Assembly (NCBI GenBank): GCA_023391335.1 | Contig: JAEWBG010000077.1 | Span: 7,314 to 71,313 of the forward strand | Source of the DNA: Pseudomonadota bacterium | GTDB taxonomy: Bacteria; Pseudomonadota; Gammaproteobacteria; Steroidobacterales; Steroidobacteraceae | Reading direction: 5' to 3' | DNA length: 64,000 nt | Shown: positions 62,800 through 64,000 of the stretch, piece by piece | Numbering within the stretch: position 1 is the first letter of the stretch | Layout: the number at the start of each line of letters is the position of its first letter | Translations under genes and position numbers: made by a program | Notes under the pieces: model-generated | What the model was told of the DNA's origin: nothing | Seen by the model: the letters and a program-made list of their open reading frames with translations, nothing else | The model's database searches: none

Positions 62800-63942
62800 T
62801 TGTCGACGTCTGCTTCGGCCACTCTTCTTCTCACGCAAGATCTCATTCGGCGCCCTTCCGTCAGCCCAGAAGATCAAGGCTGTCTGCAGGTCATTTCGGA
62901 GCGGCTCAAGGCACTCGGCTTCGATGTTGAACGCATGCCATTCGGCCCCGTTGAGAACATCTGGGCGCGCCACGGCCGATCAGGTCCGGTCCTCTGCTTC
63001 GCAGGTCACACGGATGTGGTCCCGACCGGTCCTCGTGAAGAATGGCAAACCGATCCGTTCGAGCCCGTTGTGAAGGACGGCATGTTGTATGGCCGCGGCG
63101 CGGCTGACATGAAGAGCGGGTTGGCCGCCATGATCACCGCGACCGAGCGCTTCATCGCGGCGCATCCCAATCACACCGGTACGTTGGCGTTCCTGCTGAC
63201 GAGCGACGAAGAAGGGCCGTCCGTCGATGGCACACGGCGCGTGATGGAAGTGCTGGAAGCTCGCGGCGAGAAGATTACGTGGTGTGTGGTCGGTGAGCCG
63301 ACCAGCACCGATGCGCTCGGTGACACTGTAAAGATCGGAAGGCGCGGTTCACTGTCGGGCAAATTGACGGTCCACGGGATTCAGGGGCACGTTGCGTATC
63401 CTCATCTCGCGGACAATCCGGTGCACGCGGTCGCTCCGGCTTTGGCCGAACTCGCATCGCGCGTTTGGGACAAGGGCAACGAATTCTTCCAGCCAACGAC
63501 GTTTCAGATCTCGAACATCAGCGCCGGCACGGGCGCACCGAACGTCATCCCGGGCGAACTCAAAGCGCGCTTCAACATCCGCTTTTCCACTGAGCAAACG
63601 GTGGAGAAGTTGCAGCAAACCATCACAGAGATTCTGAATCGCCACAAGGTCAATTACACCTTGGAATGGTTCGTGTCCGGGCTGCCCTTCTTCACCGCAC
63701 CGGGCAAGTTATCCGAGGCGGTGCAACGCGCCGTCAAAGAAAAGGCGGGGCGCAATCCGGAACTCTCGACGACGGGCGGCACTTCGGACGGCCGCTTCAT
63801 CGCTCCCACTGGTGCCCAGGTGGTGGAACTCGGTGTGATCAACGCAAGCATTCACAAAGTGAATGAATGCGTGCGTGTTCAAGATGTGGACACGCTCTCA
63901 GCGATGTACGAGCGAGTGATGGAGTTGTTGTTGGCGCAGTAA
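62800..63942 (+). CDS. dapE: Succinyl-diaminopimelate desuccinylase
   Basis: A 380-residue dizinc hydrolase (E. coli 375) releasing L,L-diaminopimelate. CFAGHTDVVPTGPREEWQTD with the first zinc His, YGRGAADMKSGLAAMITATE with the bridging Asp, LTSDEEGPSVDGTRR with catalytic Glu pair, and the C-terminal TTGGTSDGRFIAPTGAQVVE are typical. The start is TTG at 62800 with CGGAG 6 nt upstream; no ATG or GTG aligns. Completes a DAP gene set with dapC and dapD, from which it is separated by inverted pstB-phoU. Confidence 0.97.
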   Translation: MSTSASATLLLTQDLIRRPSVSPEDQGCLQVISERLKALGFDVERMPFGPVENIWARHGRSGPVLCFAGHTDVVPTGPREEWQTDPFEPVVKDGMLYGRGAADMKSGLAAMITATERFIAAHPNHTGTLAFLLTSDEEGPSVDGTRRVMEVLEARGEKITWCVVGEPTSTDALGDTVKIGRRGSLSGKLTVHGIQGHVAYPHLADNPVHAVAPALAELASRVWDKGNEFFQPTTFQISNISAGTGAPNVIPGELKARFNIRFSTEQTVEKLQQTITEILNRHKVNYTLEWFVSGLPFFTAPGKLSEAVQRAVKEKAGRNPELSTTGGTSDGRFIAPTGAQVVELGVINASIHKVNECVRVQDVDTLSAMYERVMELLLAQ

Positions 63943-63948
63943 CAGCGT

Positions 63949-64000
63949 CACTCGTGAAGGTCACGAGTCACGGGTCACGGGTCACGGGTCACGGGTCACG
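63949..64000. repeat. Tandem GTCACGG repeats at the window edge (half of an inverted-repeat element)
   Basis: Seven nucleotides after the dapE stop begins a run of degenerate then regular 7-nt units (GTCACGG), at least four in perfect tandem, reaching the window end. The unit is the same as in the element at 29569-29702; the facing arm would lie beyond the right edge. Confidence 0.65.

Noticed and set aside
63949..64000. CRISPR-like regular repeats at the right edge
   Set aside because: Units are 7 nt in direct tandem without spacers and match the inverted-repeat family at 29569-29702.

Overview
The window reads as a housekeeping stretch of a gammaproteobacterial chromosome, most likely from the Xanthomonadales / Nevskiales / Steroidobacterales side. 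The evidence is gene order. The block rpsB-tsf-pyrH-frr-uppS-cdsA-dxr-rseP-bamA-skp-lpxD-fabZ-lpxA-lpxB-rnhB-dnaE runs on the minus strand as in Escherichia coli. So do accA-tilS-pyrG-kdsA-eno-ftsB-ispD-ispF-truD and surE-pcm-nlpD. A recJ / RpfE-like pair beside prfB and lysS recalls the Xanthomonas rpf neighbourhood. No rRNA, tRNA, CRISPR array, phage or recognisable transposase was seen. About 61 protein genes are called.

Layout. 0-6.1 kb: rpoE (cut by the window edge), ygfX-sdhE, the sdhCDAB operon with an SDHAF4-like assembly factor upstream, and divergent ygfZ; enzyme and assembly factors of succinate dehydrogenase are gathered in one place. 6.2-12.5 kb: lysS, prfB with its programmed frameshift, a 343-bp palindromic intergenic element, recJ, an RpfE-like gene and a Mth938-like gene. 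12.5-13.0 kb: a non-coding 500-bp convergent region with competing hairpins. 13.0-22.5 kb: nlpD-like, pcm, surE, an Smr gene, a hypothetical/SNF2-helicase pair, truD, ispF and ispD. 22.7-29.5 kb: ftsB, eno, kdsA, pyrG, tilS and accA. 29.7-36.1 kb: a small accessory block wedged between accA and dnaE (ParB-like, DUF883, a split spermidine-synthase-like pair, a membrane protein, a small hydrophilic protein, an MFS permease, a SUI1 protein, YceI). 36.3-54.9 kb: replication, lipid A, outer-membrane assembly, isoprenoid, phospholipid and translation genes. 55.2-64.0 kb: map, glnD and dapC-dapD-dapE, interrupted by a pstB-phoU pair that lacks pstSCA and has a good Pho box upstream.

The least explained structure is intergenic. 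At least eight long-range inverted repeats, plus one half-element cut by the window end, have arms made of degenerate 7-9-nt tandem units. Four different unit sequences are used, yet all abut the stop codon of a neighbouring gene. Two further palindromic elements (prfB-recJ and ispD-ftsB) and the competing hairpins at 12.65-12.83 kb add to this. Two small genes of stress-protein type in the accessory block also share a GGAAC-N16/17-CGTT promoter-like motif. All calls were made by reading sequence and family motifs; no database search was run.
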